Counted from the first letter of the stretch, positions 1-9,779 are shown. The stretch: 64,000 nt of DNA from Methanolobus bombayensis (GCF_017873415.1 NZ_JAGGKD010000001.1:310001-374000); one strand, 5' to 3'. Program-made: numbers and translations. Notes: generated by a model not told the origin, from the sequence alone.

Positions 1-89
1 TATTAAAAATTCTTCTTTTCTAAGCAAGAATGCCAATCTTATTCTTCAATATGGTAGCTACAACTGTTTTTTAGGATAGATGTGCCTTC

Positions 90-917
90 TCAGCACCAAG
101 CATGATAATATCCCTTATCCTTCCCAACCTCGACAGGAACTCCAAATAACTCCGTCAGTTTCTCGGCAGTAAGAATATCCTCAATATCTCCGTCTGCAAA
201 TATCCTTCCATCCTTCAGAAGAACCGCACGGTTGATTTCAGGAACAATATCCTCAAGGTCGTGGGTTACAAGGATTATGCTCTTTCCGGCAGCTGCGATC
301 TTGCTCACAGTTTCCCTGAACACATGCTTGCTTTTCAGGTCAAGGCTGTTCGTCGGTTCGTCCAGAACAAGTATCATGGGGTCGTGGACAAGTGCCCTTC
401 CGATGAGAACTCTTCTTGCTTCACCGGTTGAAAGGTGGGATATGTTCTTACCGGCAAGATGTCTTATCTCAAGGAAATCAATGATATCTGCTGTCCTTTG
501 CAGCATGTAAGGTTCGATCTTCATGTTAGGATAGATGCCAATGCTGCTGAAAAAACCTGAAAGGACTACTTCAACTACTGAGATGTCCCTCATGTAATCC
601 AGTTGAAGATCGCCTGATACAATTCCCATGAGTTTTTTCAGGTCAGAGATGACCCATCTGTCCTTTTCCATAATCCTGAAAACCATTCCTTCCGTGTCTG
701 CAATTGGGCGGTAGTCCCCGATAATAGTTTTGATGATAGATGACTTGCCGGAGCCATTGGGTCCGATGAGTGCGATATTTTCACCTTTCTTAATGTTGAA
801 ACATAAAGAATCAAGGATAAGTCTGTCATTTTTCCTGACAACAATATTCTTCATCTCAACAAGAGATTCAGGTATATATTCGCTATTTATCTCTGTGTTT
901 TTTTGTGTATCTGTCAT
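90..917 (-). CDS. ABC transporter ATP-binding protein
   Basis: A 275-residue stand-alone ABC ATPase. Visible motifs are Walker A GPNGSGKSS (residues about 52-60), the signature LSTGE (162-166) and Walker B ILVLDEPT (182-189), followed by a switch histidine in LVTHD. Before the ABC core lies a non-conserved leader of about 20 residues, so Met22 (MKNIVV) is a possible alternative start. The overall form resembles the YlmA/ModF-type single ABC ATPases, which are often listed as molybdate or iron-chelate transport ATPases. No permease is visible in the window, so the substrate is unknown. The neighbouring gene in the transcription direction lies outside the window. Confidence 0.85.
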   Translation of the reverse strand: MTDTQKNTEINSEYIPESLVEMKNIVVRKNDRLILDSLCFNIKKGENIALIGPNGSGKSSIIKTIIGDYRPIADTEGMVFRIMEKDRWVISDLKKLMGIVSGDLQLDYMRDISVVEVVLSGFFSSIGIYPNMKIEPYMLQRTADIIDFLEIRHLAGKNISHLSTGEARRVLIGRALVHDPMILVLDEPTNSLDLKSKHVFRETVSKIAAAGKSIILVTHDLEDIVPEINRAVLLKDGRIFADGDIEDILTAEKLTELFGVPVEVGKDKGYYHAWC

Positions 918-1156
918 CTACTGGTCACATGTTTCCTTTCTGCTTGGTGACGTCCGGTTATTTGTCCAGAGGTAATAATTCTTTTGCAGTATTGGATGAA
1001 TGTACGTCTGAAACGTTTTTGCTATTTGATTTCATAGAAAAAACAAAAGACAATCTTTATATATTTATTACTTTATACGTTTATTATTATCATCTATGGT
1101 TGTAATTCTATGTTACAGAAGTGGTTTCAATTCAATAGATGGCAAGGAGGTTTCCT

Positions 1157-1627
1157 ATGGATGATGAAATCATCGGAATAGTTCCGAATTTGAAGAAAAG
1201 TAAGATGCTGGGTATGTCCTATGACATGTTCACTTTGATCGCAACGCCTGATACTACCGTCATAGCAAAGGTTACACGTGAAATGCTGAATCAGGTTATA
1301 AAAGATTCCCGTGCACAGGCCAAAGCTGAAGGTAAAGGCTTCTTTGGTCAGTGGGGTGCTCAGATATCCGGTGCGAACAAATATGCAGAAAGATATGCAG
1401 GCATGAGTGCACAGACTGCGCTGTCAGAGGATAAAGCAAATTTTGCAATTCCTAACTCAACTATAAGTTCTGTCAAGGTCAAGAAAAAGACCAGATCGGA
1501 TGACGATGGTATAACTCAAACAACCTGGGAGATTATCATCAAGGCGGATTCAGGGAAACTGAAGTACAAAACCGATTTTGATCCAAAGGGGCATTTGCAA
1601 GCTATATACGGCAACAGGGTAAATTGA
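1157..1627 (+). CDS. Conserved hypothetical protein, about 156 aa
   Basis: I do not recognise this protein. An upstream in-frame ATG at 1139 exists, but the strong Shine-Dalgarno AAGGAGG at 1144-1150 lies inside that extension and is ideally spaced from the ATG at 1157, so I choose 1157. The protein has no signal peptide or membrane segment. It has a helical Gln/Ala/Lys-rich middle and a basic KVKKKTRSDDD stretch, then a beta-rich end (WEIIIKADSGKLKYKT) reminiscent of PH-like or bPH folds that sense membranes or stress. That resemblance is a weak inference. A hairpin terminator follows at 1692-1714, so it appears to be transcribed alone. Confidence 0.7.
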   Translation: MDDEIIGIVPNLKKSKMLGMSYDMFTLIATPDTTVIAKVTREMLNQVIKDSRAQAKAEGKGFFGQWGAQISGANKYAERYAGMSAQTALSEDKANFAIPNSTISSVKVKKKTRSDDDGITQTTWEIIIKADSGKLKYKTDFDPKGHLQAIYGNRVN

Positions 1628-1691
1628 TCAGTACATGGAATCTTGTTCTTTGTTAAGTACAGGATACTTTCAGGTATGTGGTACAAGGCCA

Positions 1692-1714
1692 GAACATGTG
1701 ATTAATTCATGTTC
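1692..1714 (+). terminator. Hairpin terminator after the 156-aa gene
   Basis: GAACATG (1692-1698) pairs with CATGTTC (1708-1714) around a 9-nt loop and is followed by a T-rich run at about 1720-1736. It lies about 65 nt past the stop codon. A TATA-rich tract at about 1741-1757 then begins the promoter of the metalloprotease gene. Confidence 0.5.
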
Positions 1715-1821
1715 GGGTTAATTTTTATTTTTATCATTTAATATATATATATATGTTTATAAATTTTTGATGCATAACAACAAATAATTGAATTCTTTTT
1801 AAATAAAGTGTTGGTGGTAAA

Positions 1822-4800
1822 TTGAGAATATATGTTGTTCTGATTATGTTACTTATCCTGCTCTGCCCTCTTGTTTCTGCCGGACAGAATGCCAGGATAG
1901 AAATGCCAGATAATGTGGTGTCAGGTGAAATATTTCAGGTAAAACTGGTCATTGATGATCCTATGTTACGGGAACTTACACATAGGATCAGTGTGGGTAC
2001 TCATGGAAATATCAATTTAAAAAGAACTGGTGAAACTTCCAGACCAAACGAATTTGAATATTCAGGTGAGGATGAGATAGTTTTTGATGCTGTGATGTTT
2101 TCAGGTTTCAGGGAAGGAGATGAGCAAGCAGCCGTATCATTCCGGTTTTACGGTGATGTTGAAGAAATGAAAAGCAAATATCCGGACTGGGGCATGTATA
2201 TGGGTACAGTCGGAACTGTCTCAAAGGAAGTTCATGCTTCACCTGTAAGCTTTTATGCGGATCTTCCGGACCTTCCCGATGGAGAATTCAAGACTGAATA
2301 CTGGGATAAAGTAACTTATACTCCCAGTTTCGGTTATGTGAGGGCGTCTGATGTGAATTCAATTTATGATCCTATGCAGCGCTACATGGGATCTTTTGGC
2401 AGAGAAGTATGTTATGGAAATGTTAATGACGATTATATATCATGCACATCCATACCAAAAGAATACCTTGATAATCCTAAAGAAGGTATGGAAGTTTCTG
2501 AATATTATGGTAGCCCGGGAAATACAGGTCCTTCCAGGGGTTACTATATGTTTAGTGTTGACAAGTCAAAAAAAACACTTTATGACGACAACGGAGAACC
2601 TTATGATGAGTATTCGATCTCTTTAGGCTATACATCTGAGGTAGTTGTCAATGATTTTGTTATCTACAAAACATGGATAGCAAAGGAGATCCAGCGTGTA
2701 AAAGATGTAGATGTGGATTCTGCTGTCAAAGAATCTCTGGATGAATTCCATAACATAGCCAGAAGTCAGTATTATACACCCGTTGGTACTTCCAGTGGTT
2801 CATATCCTTCTGTTTTTGAAACAGAATTACCCCTTGAAGAAGGGCCTGAGACTCTGTACATAAGCGGTTCGGTCAGCGATGCTGATGGAAACCCACTATC
2901 ATATGCAAAGCTTGAAGCAAGGGTAAAAGGCGAGGTATTTGAAGGTATAGCAGATGAACATGGCGACTTTCAGATTCCTGTTACAATAGAACTTGATGAT
3001 AAAGAAAAGAATGTTAAAGTGGAATTCTTTGTTATTCTTTCCTACGAAAGAGATGATACGAACTATTTCCTACTTTATGATCTGGATGGAAACACTTACA
3101 AAAATGCCTGGTATTACCAGGAACTGACTATAGTTGATCAGGGAAATATCGAAGCCCATATCAGACTGGATGGTTCTCAGGGAAGGGATAAAGCCAGCAG
3201 TACCGGCAATCTTGCTGATATGAAAAGTCTTGGTGTCATTTATGCCCATACAGCTGAGGCTGTAGATTTTTGTCTTGTTGACCTTGAGGCCAACATAGAT
3301 TACAAGTTACCTGTGGAGATACTTGTGGGCAATAATAATGACAATACCCTCTATTCTCCGGGAGAATCACAAATCCTTATTTCAAGTAATGATGCTGGAT
3401 ACTCCAACTCGAACAGGCCGAAGAACCGTGAGTACCATGAGTTCGCTCATCATCTGATGTATGCTAACTATGGAGGATGGACAAGCGGCGGTAAAGAGGC
3501 AGGTACAGTTAACCATGATGGGTTCCTGAACCCTAACACTGCAGATTCCTTTGATGAAGGGTTTGCAGAGTTCATTGCTCTTGTGATCTCCGATAAGTTC
3601 GGGGACAGCAATCCTTCTGACGGCAAGACAAAATCGGATATCTATGCATCTTTCGGTAGCCTTGAGAACAATTATCATCCCTGGGATGGGAAAGGTTATG
3701 ATGAGGAATTTGCAGTTGCCTCTGTTCTGTGGGATATGTATGATAAGAAAAACGACAATGGTGATTCTCTTTCCCTGTCCCTTTATGATATGTGGTCCGT
3801 GCTTAAGGTTCAGAGAACAGATTTCTATGATTATTATGTTGCTTTCAGAGAAGCAAATCCCAGCAAATCTGCAGAGATTGATAAAATATTCATTGAACAT
3901 GGTTTCTTTGCTGATACCACAGAAGGTAACGGTAAGAGGGACACTTTTGAAGGTTTCAGGGATGCTAACAATAATAGAAGATATGATTCAGGTGAAGTCT
4001 TCTTTGATCTGGGATGTCTGAATTCCACTTCTGAGATCGAATATAAGAAAAACATGGTTATCGGAAAAGCTGCTAACTATGAAAGAAGTAACAGGAGCAC
4101 TGCCGTAAGGATAGATGGTGCTTACCTGAAAGTAAAAGATGATGAAATACGTCAGTATCTTGTAAAAGTACATTATCCTGATCCAGGATATGGTGATGAC
4201 TATGAATACGTAGTCGACCTGCGAGATGGCCTATTGTATGTTCAGCCTCTTCCATCAGACGTTCCGGCACAGATCAGCATTGAACCTTACTCTGTGGAAT
4301 ATACTGCTGAAAAAATCTATACTATCAGTAATGAGGAGCTGATAAATGAACTGGAAGAGCCTTCTGAGTACTTCGATGAACATGAGTTCTCACTGGAAAG
4401 TACGGGTGTTACCGGTGATATGGAGTATATTGTGTATAATGATGTTGAACCGACATATGCATATGAAGGTGATCTTGGTCAGGAAGTAGATGTAAAGTTC
4501 TCAGATGATGAACTTGATGCCGATGATGACAGGGGTCTGTCATTACTATGGTTGATACCTTTGATCCTCGTCGGCTTTGTAGCCGGTGCAGGTTTTCTGG
4601 TCATGAAAAAGTCAGGAAATCTGGTAAAGTCAGTGGATCTGACAAAAGCACAGGGTAAGGCGCAGGAACTAATCAAAAAAGGGTCTCAGGAATTCAATGA
4701 TAAAGGGATACCTGCTATAAGAGAAGCCAGTAAAAAAGCTGCTAATTGCACTGCCAGAGGTGCGGAATTTGCTGCACAGCAGACCAGGGAAGGATACGAA

Positions 4801-4878
4801 AAGGCCAGACCTCAGATCAACAAGGCCCGGGAGGATATTAAGAAGAAGATCAATGAAACAAAGGAAAAGAAGAAGTGA
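1822..4878 (+). CDS. Secreted, membrane-anchored zinc metalloprotease
   Basis: This 1018-residue protein starts at a TTG preceded by GGTGGT. An N-terminal signal peptide (MRIYVVLIMLLILLCPLVSA) directs it outside the cell. Around residues 345-395 is a carboxypeptidase-regulatory-like beta-sandwich (ISGSVSDADGNPLSYA). The zincin motif HEFAHH (H539-E540-H543) is followed about 35 residues later by DEGFAEF (E579/E583), a plausible third zinc ligand as in gluzincins. Near residue 710 an Asp/Asn-rich DANNNRRYDSGE segment resembles a calcium-binding dockerin or EF loop. A transmembrane helix spans about 905-926, leaving a Lys/Glu/Ala-rich, strongly helical tail of about 90 residues that should face the cytoplasm. 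It has no PGF-CTERM or PEF-CTERM signal. The exact peptidase family and substrate are unknown. Confidence 0.8.
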   Translation: MRIYVVLIMLLILLCPLVSAGQNARIEMPDNVVSGEIFQVKLVIDDPMLRELTHRISVGTHGNINLKRTGETSRPNEFEYSGEDEIVFDAVMFSGFREGDEQAAVSFRFYGDVEEMKSKYPDWGMYMGTVGTVSKEVHASPVSFYADLPDLPDGEFKTEYWDKVTYTPSFGYVRASDVNSIYDPMQRYMGSFGREVCYGNVNDDYISCTSIPKEYLDNPKEGMEVSEYYGSPGNTGPSRGYYMFSVDKSKKTLYDDNGEPYDEYSISLGYTSEVVVNDFVIYKTWIAKEIQRVKDVDVDSAVKESLDEFHNIARSQYYTPVGTSSGSYPSVFETELPLEEGPETLYISGSVSDADGNPLSYAKLEARVKGEVFEGIADEHGDFQIPVTIELDDKEKNVKVEFFVILSYERDDTNYFLLYDLDGNTYKNAWYYQELTIVDQGNIEAHIRLDGSQGRDKASSTGNLADMKSLGVIYAHTAEAVDFCLVDLEANIDYKLPVEILVGNNNDNTLYSPGESQILISSNDAGYSNSNRPKNREYHEFAHHLMYANYGGWTSGGKEAGTVNHDGFLNPNTADSFDEGFAEFIALVISDKFGDSNPSDGKTKSDIYASFGSLENNYHPWDGKGYDEEFAVASVLWDMYDKKNDNGDSLSLSLYDMWSVLKVQRTDFYDYYVAFREANPSKSAEIDKIFIEHGFFADTTEGNGKRDTFEGFRDANNNRRYDSGEVFFDLGCLNSTSEIEYKKNMVIGKAANYERSNRSTAVRIDGAYLKVKDDEIRQYLVKVHYPDPGYGDDYEYVVDLRDGLLYVQPLPSDVPAQISIEPYSVEYTAEKIYTISNEELINELEEPSEYFDEHEFSLESTGVTGDMEYIVYNDVEPTYAYEGDLGQEVDVKFSDDELDADDDRGLSLLWLIPLILVGFVAGAGFLVMKKSGNLVKSVDLTKAQGKAQELIKKGSQEFNDKGIPAIREASKKAANCTARGAEFAAQQTREGYEKARPQINKAREDIKKKINETKEKKK

Positions 4879-4949
4879 TTCTTGTTCATCTTTTTCTTTT
4901 TCCTTTTCTCCGGAAATCTTAATTTTTCTTAAAACAAATCTAATATAGA

Positions 4950-5837
4950 TTGCTCACTTTTCATATTATTGTGAATAAAGAACCTGTTTCCACTCTGGAT
5001 CGAAAAATCAACAGCTTTCAGTCACTATCAGTAATAGAAGGTTATTATCTGGTACTGGGTGGCGGAAAAATAGGAAGTGATTTTGCCAGATATGCCAAAG
5101 ATAAGTCTTTCCCTTTTGTAGTTATTATCGACGTTGATAAGTCAGCCAATGCCGCCAACAATTCAATAAACATAAATCGCAAAGAACTTTTTAGTCTGAT
5201 AGAGGATTTCCAAAAATCAAAAGCCAACTCGGGTAATGTTTATTTCCATTGCATGGATGTCCACAATGTTCCTGAGATACTTGAGGCTGGAATCCCTGAG
5301 TTCATAATTCCTGCTGTACCCACACATGCGGTTGTGAATATGGCAATTGATATGCTGAGTTCGGCATCTTCAGACCACTTGATCTCAGATATCCATATAG
5401 ATGATAAGGATGAAGAAATGAAGGCATATTTTAACAAGCTCCTGTCTCTTTTACCTGAAAATATCGTTGTTTTCAGTTCCCTGAAAGACGGTGTGATCAT
5501 GTTCTCATACGCAAAGCCGGGAGAGATATGTCCTGATAACTGCATGGGCCCCAAAGATTATTGCTACAATTTCAAGAGGGAAAAGCCCGAGACTATAACT
5601 GCATATGTCAGAAAACTGTTACCATCTTACAAAGGCTGGGTTTTTGAAAGCTGCCAGATGAAACCGGGAATTGGCGGGATAATGGGAGTTGATTTCAAGG
5701 AATATATGCTTTCTTTGATGGAGTATGTGAAGTATGTACACGAAAAAAGGGATTTCTGCCCGGTTGAGGATCGTGTTTTTTTCATTGCAACTACGTGTAA
5801 TTGTCATGGTATCATGAATTTACTTGACGTTGTATGA
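4950..5837 (+). CDS. Cys-rich NAD(P)-binding Rossmann-like protein
   Basis: About 288-295 residues. The start is uncertain: TTG at 4950 or GTG at 4971, neither with a Shine-Dalgarno, so a leaderless message is possible. A dinucleotide-binding beta-alpha-beta is seen near the N-terminus (YLVLGGGKIGSDFA followed by VIIDVD), resembling TrkA-N or saccharopine-dehydrogenase-like Rossmann folds. The C-terminal half carries clustered cysteines (CPDNCMGPKDYC, SCQ, TTCNC) that could bind a metal or an Fe-S cluster. There are no membrane segments. It is probably a methanogen-lineage protein of unknown function. A T-rich tract separates it from the metalloprotease upstream. Confidence 0.65.
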   Translation: MLTFHIIVNKEPVSTLDRKINSFQSLSVIEGYYLVLGGGKIGSDFARYAKDKSFPFVVIIDVDKSANAANNSININRKELFSLIEDFQKSKANSGNVYFHCMDVHNVPEILEAGIPEFIIPAVPTHAVVNMAIDMLSSASSDHLISDIHIDDKDEEMKAYFNKLLSLLPENIVVFSSLKDGVIMFSYAKPGEICPDNCMGPKDYCYNFKREKPETITAYVRKLLPSYKGWVFESCQMKPGIGGIMGVDFKEYMLSLMEYVKYVHEKRDFCPVEDRVFFIATTCNCHGIMNLLDVV

Positions 5838-5938
5838 GATAGTTGGAAAAACCTGTGAACTTGTATTGCAGGCATATTCTTTTCCAAAAGTGTTTTGTGC
5901 AGCTTGTTAAATAGTTCTTTTACTCAGGATATGATAGT

Positions 5939-6178
5939 ATGAAAAAAGAAAAAAAGGAATATATTGTTCACAGGCAGATATACGAGGACACAGTTAAAAA
6001 GAACAAGAAATTAGGTATGGTAAATTTACTGATCTTCGGTACGGGTTTGATGCTTAAATATGTAGGACGATCTGATCTGGGAAGCCATTTCATCTGGCTG
6101 GGGATTGTGATTCTGATATATACCCTGGGTTCTAACATGATGGCAAAGTATCAAATGAAAAAACATCAGTTGAAGTGA
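5939..6178 (+). CDS. Small membrane protein, 79 aa
   Basis: A basic N-terminus (about 25 residues, rich in Lys/Glu) precedes two hydrophobic segments (GMVNLLIFGTGLML and FIWLGIVILIYTLG) and a basic tail (YQMKKHQLK), consistent with a two-helix membrane protein with both ends in the cytoplasm. I see no recognisable family. It starts at ATG 5939. In the short gap upstream, TTGGAAAA (5843-5850) and TTTTCCAA (5880-5887) form a weak inverted repeat that may end the preceding transcript. Confidence 0.55.
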   Translation: MKKEKKEYIVHRQIYEDTVKKNKKLGMVNLLIFGTGLMLKYVGRSDLGSHFIWLGIVILIYTLGSNMMAKYQMKKHQLK

Positions 6179-6231
6179 GCTATTACAAAAAATCAATTTA
6201 GGTAATATACTTCAGAATCAGAGAATATGAA

Positions 6232-6304
6232 GCCTCGAGCGTGATTTGAACACGCGACCTAGTGATTACAAATCACTCGCTCTGCCGGGCTGAGCCATCG
6301 AGGC
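6232..6304 (-). tRNA. tRNA-Thr (anticodon UGU)
   Basis: Read on the minus strand, the gene is 73 nt without encoded CCA. A perfect 7-bp acceptor stem (GCCTCGA/TCGAGGC) is present. The anticodon arm AGTGA-TTTGTAA-TCACT puts TGT at positions 34-36, reading ACA (Thr). The T arm is GCGTG-TTCAAAT-CACGC. There is no intron. A TATA-like CATAAAA lies about 25 nt upstream on the minus strand. Confidence 0.95.
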
Positions 6305-6402
6305 AACATGATTGCATTCCACATCTTTTTATGGAAAGCATTCCCTTACATATCATAATAGCAGATAAATTTTATGGTAGCAGACTACCCGGAGATATAC
6401 CT

Positions 6403-6963
6403 ATGTGGCATGAAATTTCGAGGATTGGAAAAAAACTTGTGGCAAACGGGCTGGTAGAATCACATTTTGGCAACATCAGTGTAAGAATTGGCAGCAAAAT
6501 GCTTATCACACGCAGCGGTTGCGCCTTGGACGAGATAACAGAGGATAACGTAGTAGAGGTGCGCATCGATGGAACATCTCCCCTTGACATGATTGCCTCA
6601 TCCGAAGCTATTGTTCACCGTGCCATCTATAGCAAAACTCCTGCTCTTGCAATCGTTCATGCACATTGTCCATTTGCAGTGACACTCTCTCTCCTTGAAG
6701 AAAGTGAAAGCATAAAGCCTGCAGACAGCGAAGGGCAATATTTCCTGGGGGAAGTTCCGATTGTAAAGGGCGGCATAGGCTCTGATGAGCTTGCGGGCAA
6801 CCTTGCATCAGCCCTTGCGAATAACAAAACCGCGATTATCTACAGTCACGGCACTTTTGCCATAGGAAAAGTACTGGATGAGGCTTATGTACTCACCACA
6901 CAGGTGGAGCACTCATGCAAGATAAAATACTGGTACGACCTTGCAGTAAACACCAGAGCATGA
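6403..6963 (+). CDS. Class II aldolase/adducin family protein (fuculose-phosphate aldolase-like)
   Basis: 186 residues from ATG 6403, which has GGAG about 8 nt upstream. The longer open frame from 6262 runs through the tRNA gene and is rejected. Class II aldolase features are visible: the substrate loop GNIS, the catalytic/metal glutamate SSEA (E68), the zinc ligands HAH (H86, H88) and a third His in YSHG (about residue 149). The family cleaves or condenses DHAP-type phosphosugars. In Methanocaldococcus the homologue (MJ1418) was proposed to make lactaldehyde for the coenzyme F420 side chain, and a similar role here is inference. It is a stand-alone gene on the strand opposite the tRNA. Confidence 0.8.
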   Translation: MWHEISRIGKKLVANGLVESHFGNISVRIGSKMLITRSGCALDEITEDNVVEVRIDGTSPLDMIASSEAIVHRAIYSKTPALAIVHAHCPFAVTLSLLEESESIKPADSEGQYFLGEVPIVKGGIGSDELAGNLASALANNKTAIIYSHGTFAIGKVLDEAYVLTTQVEHSCKIKYWYDLAVNTRA

Positions 6964-7056
6964 AACTTTGCCTGTCAGGTAGCCTGAAATTATTCTAAAA
7001 TATTATAATTCCCGGAAAACGTTAAATCATAAAAATGCTCATTTGGTACAATATTC

Positions 7057-7668
7057 ATGACATTCAATGCTCTAAGACCTGTGGCATCAAAAATACTTGA
7101 GCCAATGGCACGAAAAATGGCAGACATGGGCATATCTCCTAATACAATATCGCTACTTTCTCTGTTTTTTGCAGTAGCTGCCGGTTTTCGTTATTATTAC
7201 TCTGCCTCTGATCCTCTACTTGTACTCATAGCAGGCTTGATGGTGGCGTTCAATTCATTCTTTGATGCAATGGACGGCCTCATGGCCCGCTATCTTAACT
7301 CAGCCAGTGCGCGAGGAGACTTCCTTGACCATGTAATTGACCGGTACTCAGACGTGTTTATCATATGCGGTGTCTTCTTCGGAGGCTATGTGGACTGGCA
7401 GATCGGTGTCATAACCATCGTTGGTGTCCTTCTCACAAGCTACCTCGGAACACAGGCACAGGCACTGAATCTCGGACGTTACTATGGTGGAATCATAGGT
7501 CGAGCAGACAGACTTGTTCTTATCATGTTGTCTTCAGTGATCTATTACTTCTATCAGGGTGAAGTTCTCGGATTCTCATCTCTTGGATGGATGATACTTA
7601 TTATTGGAGTTGGAAGCCACATCACAGCTTTCCAGCGCATAAATCACATCTGGAAACAACTGGAATGA
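7057..7668 (+). CDS. CDP-alcohol phosphatidyltransferase (archaetidylinositol-phosphate synthase-like)
   Basis: 203 residues with about six hydrophobic segments. The family signature D-x2-D-G-x2-A-R-x8-G-x3-D-x3-D is complete (D70, D73-G74, A77-R78, G87, D91, D95) and places the Mg2+-dependent active site at the membrane surface. The enzyme couples a CDP-activated archaeol to an alcohol phosphate. The N-terminal form (LRPVASKILEPMARKMADMG) resembles archaeal inositol-phosphate-transferring enzymes, so archaetidylinositol phosphate synthase is the best guess. The true acceptor cannot be read from sequence. This is distinct from the second enzyme of this superfamily at 14776-15480. Confidence 0.75.
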   Translation: MTFNALRPVASKILEPMARKMADMGISPNTISLLSLFFAVAAGFRYYYSASDPLLVLIAGLMVAFNSFFDAMDGLMARYLNSASARGDFLDHVIDRYSDVFIICGVFFGGYVDWQIGVITIVGVLLTSYLGTQAQALNLGRYYGGIIGRADRLVLIMLSSVIYYFYQGEVLGFSSLGWMILIIGVGSHITAFQRINHIWKQLE

Positions 7669-7738
7669 TTAAATCCTGCAAGTAAACTTCCGGTAATTCA
7701 GGGGGCTAGTTTAATTATCTCAAGACCAATTAAAGCTC

Positions 7739-8188
7739 ATGTCATCTGAGATGGATCTTGAATACGAGTATCTGGAGCACACTGCTGATGTAAGGTTTCG
7801 GGCTTACGGCAAAAGCCTTGAGCAGGCATTTGAGAATGCCGCCCTTGCCATGCTTAATGTTATGGTGGAAACCTCTTCTGTCAACAACATTCTGTCAGTA
7901 AATATTGAACTTAAATCCTTTGACCTTGACAGCCTGCTCTTTGAATGGCTTTCCGAGATACTCTTCGTATTCGAGGTAGATGAAATGGTGTTTGGCCGCG
8001 TGGAGGTCAGTAAGATCACCACTAATGAAGATGATGAAGAATGCTCCCTTGAAGCAACACTCTATGGAGAAACAATCGATCTTTCAGTTCATGTCTTTGA
8101 TACTGAGGTAAAGGCCGCCACTTATAATGACATGAGGATCGAGAAGTCAGATGATGGCTGGATGATCCAGGCTACAGTGGATACGTGA
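7739..8188 (+). CDS. Archease, RtcB activator
   Basis: 149 residues. The N-terminal [15 protein letters not shown] motif, with its metal-binding Asp, and the acidic [11 protein letters not shown] region identify archease. The protein speeds RtcB guanylylation and allows multiple turnovers in tRNA splicing. It sits directly upstream of rtcB on the same strand, a common archaeal arrangement. The start could be Met1 or Met5 (MDLEYEY). A short hairpin at 8208-8220 lies between the two genes. Confidence 0.9.
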   Translation: MSSEMDLEYEYLEHTADVRFRAYGKSLEQAFENAALAMLNVMVETSSVNNILSVNIELKSFDLDSLLFEWLSEILFVFEVDEMVFGRVEVSKITTNEDDEECSLEATLYGETIDLSVHVFDTEVKAATYNDMRIEKSDDGWMIQATVDT

Positions 8189-8207
8189 AATTTCGTTCCA
8201 ATCTGTT

Positions 8208-8220
8208 CCTGGTTACCAGG
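8208..8220 (+). terminator. Short hairpin downstream of archease
   Basis: CCTGG-TTA-CCAGG followed by a short T run (TCAATCAATTTTTTG). It could end or attenuate the archease transcript before rtcB. The five-pair stem makes this tentative. Confidence 0.35.
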
Positions 8221-8312
8221 TCAATCAATTTTTTGTAATCAATATATTCATACGATTAGAACACATATTCTTCATTATAGACGACAGAAGGAAGAAAAAC
8301 AAGAGGAATAAC

Positions 8313-9779
8313 ATGTCACATGAAAATGAAAAATCAATTTCAGATATTCTCACTAAAGTAAATGATAATACATGGGAGGTGCCCGGTAATTACAAACCTG
8401 GAATGAATGTTCCGGGAAGGATATTCGTATCAAAACCTCTCCTTGATATGCTGGAACCTGAAACCATCGATCAGGTCGCAAACGTGGCATCCCTGCCGGG
8501 AATACAGAAATACTCCATGGCAATGCCAGATGCTCACCTTGGTTATGGATTCTCCATTGGAGGAGTTGCAGCATTCGATAAGATTAAAGGTGTGATAAGC
8601 CCGGGTGGTGTAGGTTTTGACATCAACTGCGGAGTACGCCTCATCCGTTCTAATCTCATGGAAGATGATGTCCGTCCCAGGCTTTCAGAGCTTCTGGATG
8701 CATTATTCGATGCAATACCTTCAGGTGTTGGTTCCAAAAGTCGTATGAGACTTAACGATGAGGAATTGGATGACGTATTTATCAATGGGGTAAACTGGGC
8801 TGTTAAGAATGGATATGGTATGAAGGGAGACCTAAGTCATTGTGAGAGCAATGGTAAGATGTCCGGTGCTGATCCTTCAAAAGTAAGTATTAAAGCCCGG
8901 AAAAGAGGTCGTCCGCAGATAGGAACTCTTGGAAGTGGGAACCATTTCCTTGAAGTGCAGTATGTGGATAAGGTCTATGATGAAGAAGCTGCAAAAGCTT
9001 TCGGCCTTAAGGAAGGACAGATAACCTTCATGATCCACTGCGGTTCACGAGGTGCAGGTCACCAGATATGTACTGACCATCTCCAGAAGCTCACACAGGC
9101 TTCCAAGAAGTACAAGATTCCTCTCCCTGATAAACAACTGGCATGTGCTCCTGCAAGCTCAGAGGAAGCACAGGATTATTTCAAGGCCATGACATGTGCG
9201 GCAAACTATGCATGGGTGAACCGCCAGATGATAATGCACTGGGCACGTGAGGTCTTTGATGAGTTCTTCAAGGCTCAGCACGGTGACCTTGGACTAGATC
9301 TTGTGTATGATGTCGCTCACAATGTTGCCAAGCTTGAGAAACACATGATCGATGGCGAAGAAAAGGAAGTCTATGTTCACAGGAAAGGTGCTACAAGAGC
9401 ATTCCCTGCAGATCATCCTGAGATTCCGGAGGATTACAAGGGCATAGGACAGCCGGTCATTATTCCTGGAAGTATGGGCACTGCATCTTATGTGCTAAAA
9501 GGCTGTCCTGTTGCCATGGAACTGACCTTCGGTAGTGCCTGTCACGGTGCAGGAAGGGTTATGAGCCGAAGCAAGGCAAAGAAAGAGCTGCGTGGTGAAG
9601 AGATTCAGAAAGAACTGAAGTCTGAGGGAATTATCGTAAGAGCAACCCAGCCATCACTCATAGCCGAGGAAGCACCGGAAGTATACAAATCCAGCAGTGA
9701 TGTTGTAGATGTCGTACACAATCTCGGCATTGCCACAAAAGTTGCACGTGTACTTCCAATGGGAGTTGTCAAAGGTTGA
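8313..9779 (+). CDS. rtcB: tRNA-splicing RNA ligase RtcB
   Basis: 488 residues, the usual length for an intein-free archaeal RtcB. It joins 2',3'-cyclic-phosphate and 5'-OH ends using GTP and Mn2+. Metal and catalytic residues are visible: Cys106 in FDINCG, His in GSGNHF, His in IHCGSRG, His in DVAHN, and the guanylylated His411 in SACHGAG. The C-terminus ends in the expected PMGVVKG. The gene follows archease. Its 3' end runs into a T-rich tract (about 9800-9830) likely to terminate transcription. Confidence 0.95.
   Translation: MSHENEKSISDILTKVNDNTWEVPGNYKPGMNVPGRIFVSKPLLDMLEPETIDQVANVASLPGIQKYSMAMPDAHLGYGFSIGGVAAFDKIKGVISPGGVGFDINCGVRLIRSNLMEDDVRPRLSELLDALFDAIPSGVGSKSRMRLNDEELDDVFINGVNWAVKNGYGMKGDLSHCESNGKMSGADPSKVSIKARKRGRPQIGTLGSGNHFLEVQYVDKVYDEEAAKAFGLKEGQITFMIHCGSRGAGHQICTDHLQKLTQASKKYKIPLPDKQLACAPASSEEAQDYFKAMTCAANYAWVNRQMIMHWAREVFDEFFKAQHGDLGLDLVYDVAHNVAKLEKHMIDGEEKEVYVHRKGATRAFPADHPEIPEDYKGIGQPVIIPGSMGTASYVLKGCPVAMELTFGSACHGAGRVMSRSKAKKELRGEEIQKELKSEGIIVRATQPSLIAEEAPEVYKSSSDVVDVVHNLGIATKVARVLPMGVVKG

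Noticed and set aside
905-1105. 66-codon frame in the gap between the ABC ATPase and the 156-aa gene
   Set aside because: No ribosome site and AT-driven composition; the region is better explained as two divergent promoters.
6262-6402. N-terminal extension of the class II aldolase frame
   Set aside because: It runs through the tRNA-Thr gene (6232-6304), and the ATG at 6403 has a GGAG ribosome site and the conserved family N-terminus.
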